Part shown: positions 14,308-14,424 of the stretch, piece after piece
Layout of the letters: the number at the start of each line of letters is the position of its first letter
Position numbering within the stretch: the stretch's first letter is position 1
Origin: JAAAPF01 sp964481035
Lineage (GTDB): Bacteria > Pseudomonadota > Alphaproteobacteria > Geminicoccales > Geminicoccaceae
Direction of reading: 5' to 3'
Length of the DNA stretch: 14,424 nt
NCBI GenBank assembly: GCA_964481035.1
Contig: CAYZSE010000093.1
Span: 1 to 14,424, forward strand
Notes under the pieces: model-generated
Seen by the model: only the letters and a program-made list of their open reading frames with translations
The model's database searches: none
What the model was told of the DNA's origin: nothing
Program-made: the position numbers and the translations under genes

Positions 14308-14330
14308 GGTCGTGCGCTTGGATACAAACG

Positions 14331-14359
14331 TGCGACTAAAACACGCGCAAATAGTCGCA
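14331..14359. promoter_or_regulatory. Perfect 8-base inverted repeat before the edge gene
   Basis: TGCGACTA (14331-14338) is mirrored by TAGTCGCA (14352-14359) with 13 bases between, in AT-richer DNA 33 bases before the start codon at 14392. A second odd palindrome, CGTCT-A-AGACG, follows at 14367-14377. They may be an operator, or an RNA stem near the ribosome site. Confidence 0.4.
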
Positions 14360-14391
14360 AGATTGACGTCTAAGACGCTGAGAGGTGGGAC

Positions 14392-14424
14392 ATGACGGCG
14401 CAGCCCATGGATGACCCGGCACTG
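14392..14424 (+). CDS. Start of an unknown gene, cut by the window edge
   Basis: Only eleven codons are visible (MTAQPMDDPAL). The ATG is preceded by GAGAGG at about six bases, a good ribosome site. The gene is divergent from the Crp-like gene and downstream of the predicted CRP-dependent promoter and terminator, so it may be CRP-controlled through attenuation. Its function cannot be told. Confidence 0.6.
   Translation, partial: MTAQPMDDPAL

Noticed and set aside
14133..14339. 68-residue plus-strand open frame as a leader peptide gene
   Set aside because: It begins over the Crp-like start codon, runs through the CRP box, promoter and terminator, and has no ribosome site or run of regulatory codons.

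Overview
The window is GC-rich DNA, roughly 70% by eye, with dense genes, GC-rich third codon positions and frequent GTG starts. Gene content fits an alphaproteobacterium, perhaps Rhodospirillales- or Rhizobiales-like: an acetyl-type MetA, a Crp/Fnr regulator, an ATPase-TPR cyclase and a sigma-54 promoter. The lineage is an inference. I see no tRNA, rRNA, CRISPR array, transposase or IS end.

Left part (1-4928). A 1038-residue cyclase/ATPase/TPR signalling protein (minus) is divergent from an unrecognised 293-residue protein (plus). Their AT-rich intergenic region carries repeated ACTTAAAG motifs and inverted TTGACTT boxes. After the unknown gene come 536 bases with no convincing gene, including a large hairpin.

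Centre (4929-12068). This is the most interesting block: a nitrogen-scavenging ureide/amide cluster. On the minus strand, in transcription order, are an isochorismatase-fold hydrolase resembling biuret hydrolase, an NCS2/AzgA-like permease, a 65-residue AtzG/HpxX-type subunit, an AtzE/HpxY-type amidase and then, after a gap, a half-size ABC exporter. Divergently on the plus strand lie an AtzH/HpxZ-type DUF3225 protein and a GntR/FCD regulator. The minus-strand operon has a near-consensus sigma-54 promoter with a 24-base inverted repeat across its -12 box and expected start site. That suggests nitrogen control plus control by the local GntR protein. The ring-opening hydrolase AtzD and the allophanate hydrolase AtzF are absent from the window, so the natural substrate is open.

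Right part (12069-14424). On the minus strand are a Crp/Fnr regulator, a MetA-family homoserine O-acyltransferase with the acetyl-CoA-type Glu111, and a small HNH protein starting three bases after metA. Upstream of the Crp-like gene is a CRP-type box placed like a class II activator site for a plus-strand promoter. An intrinsic terminator follows, then the start of a new gene cut by the window edge. This looks like negative autoregulation of crp coupled to a divergent attenuated transcript or small RNA.
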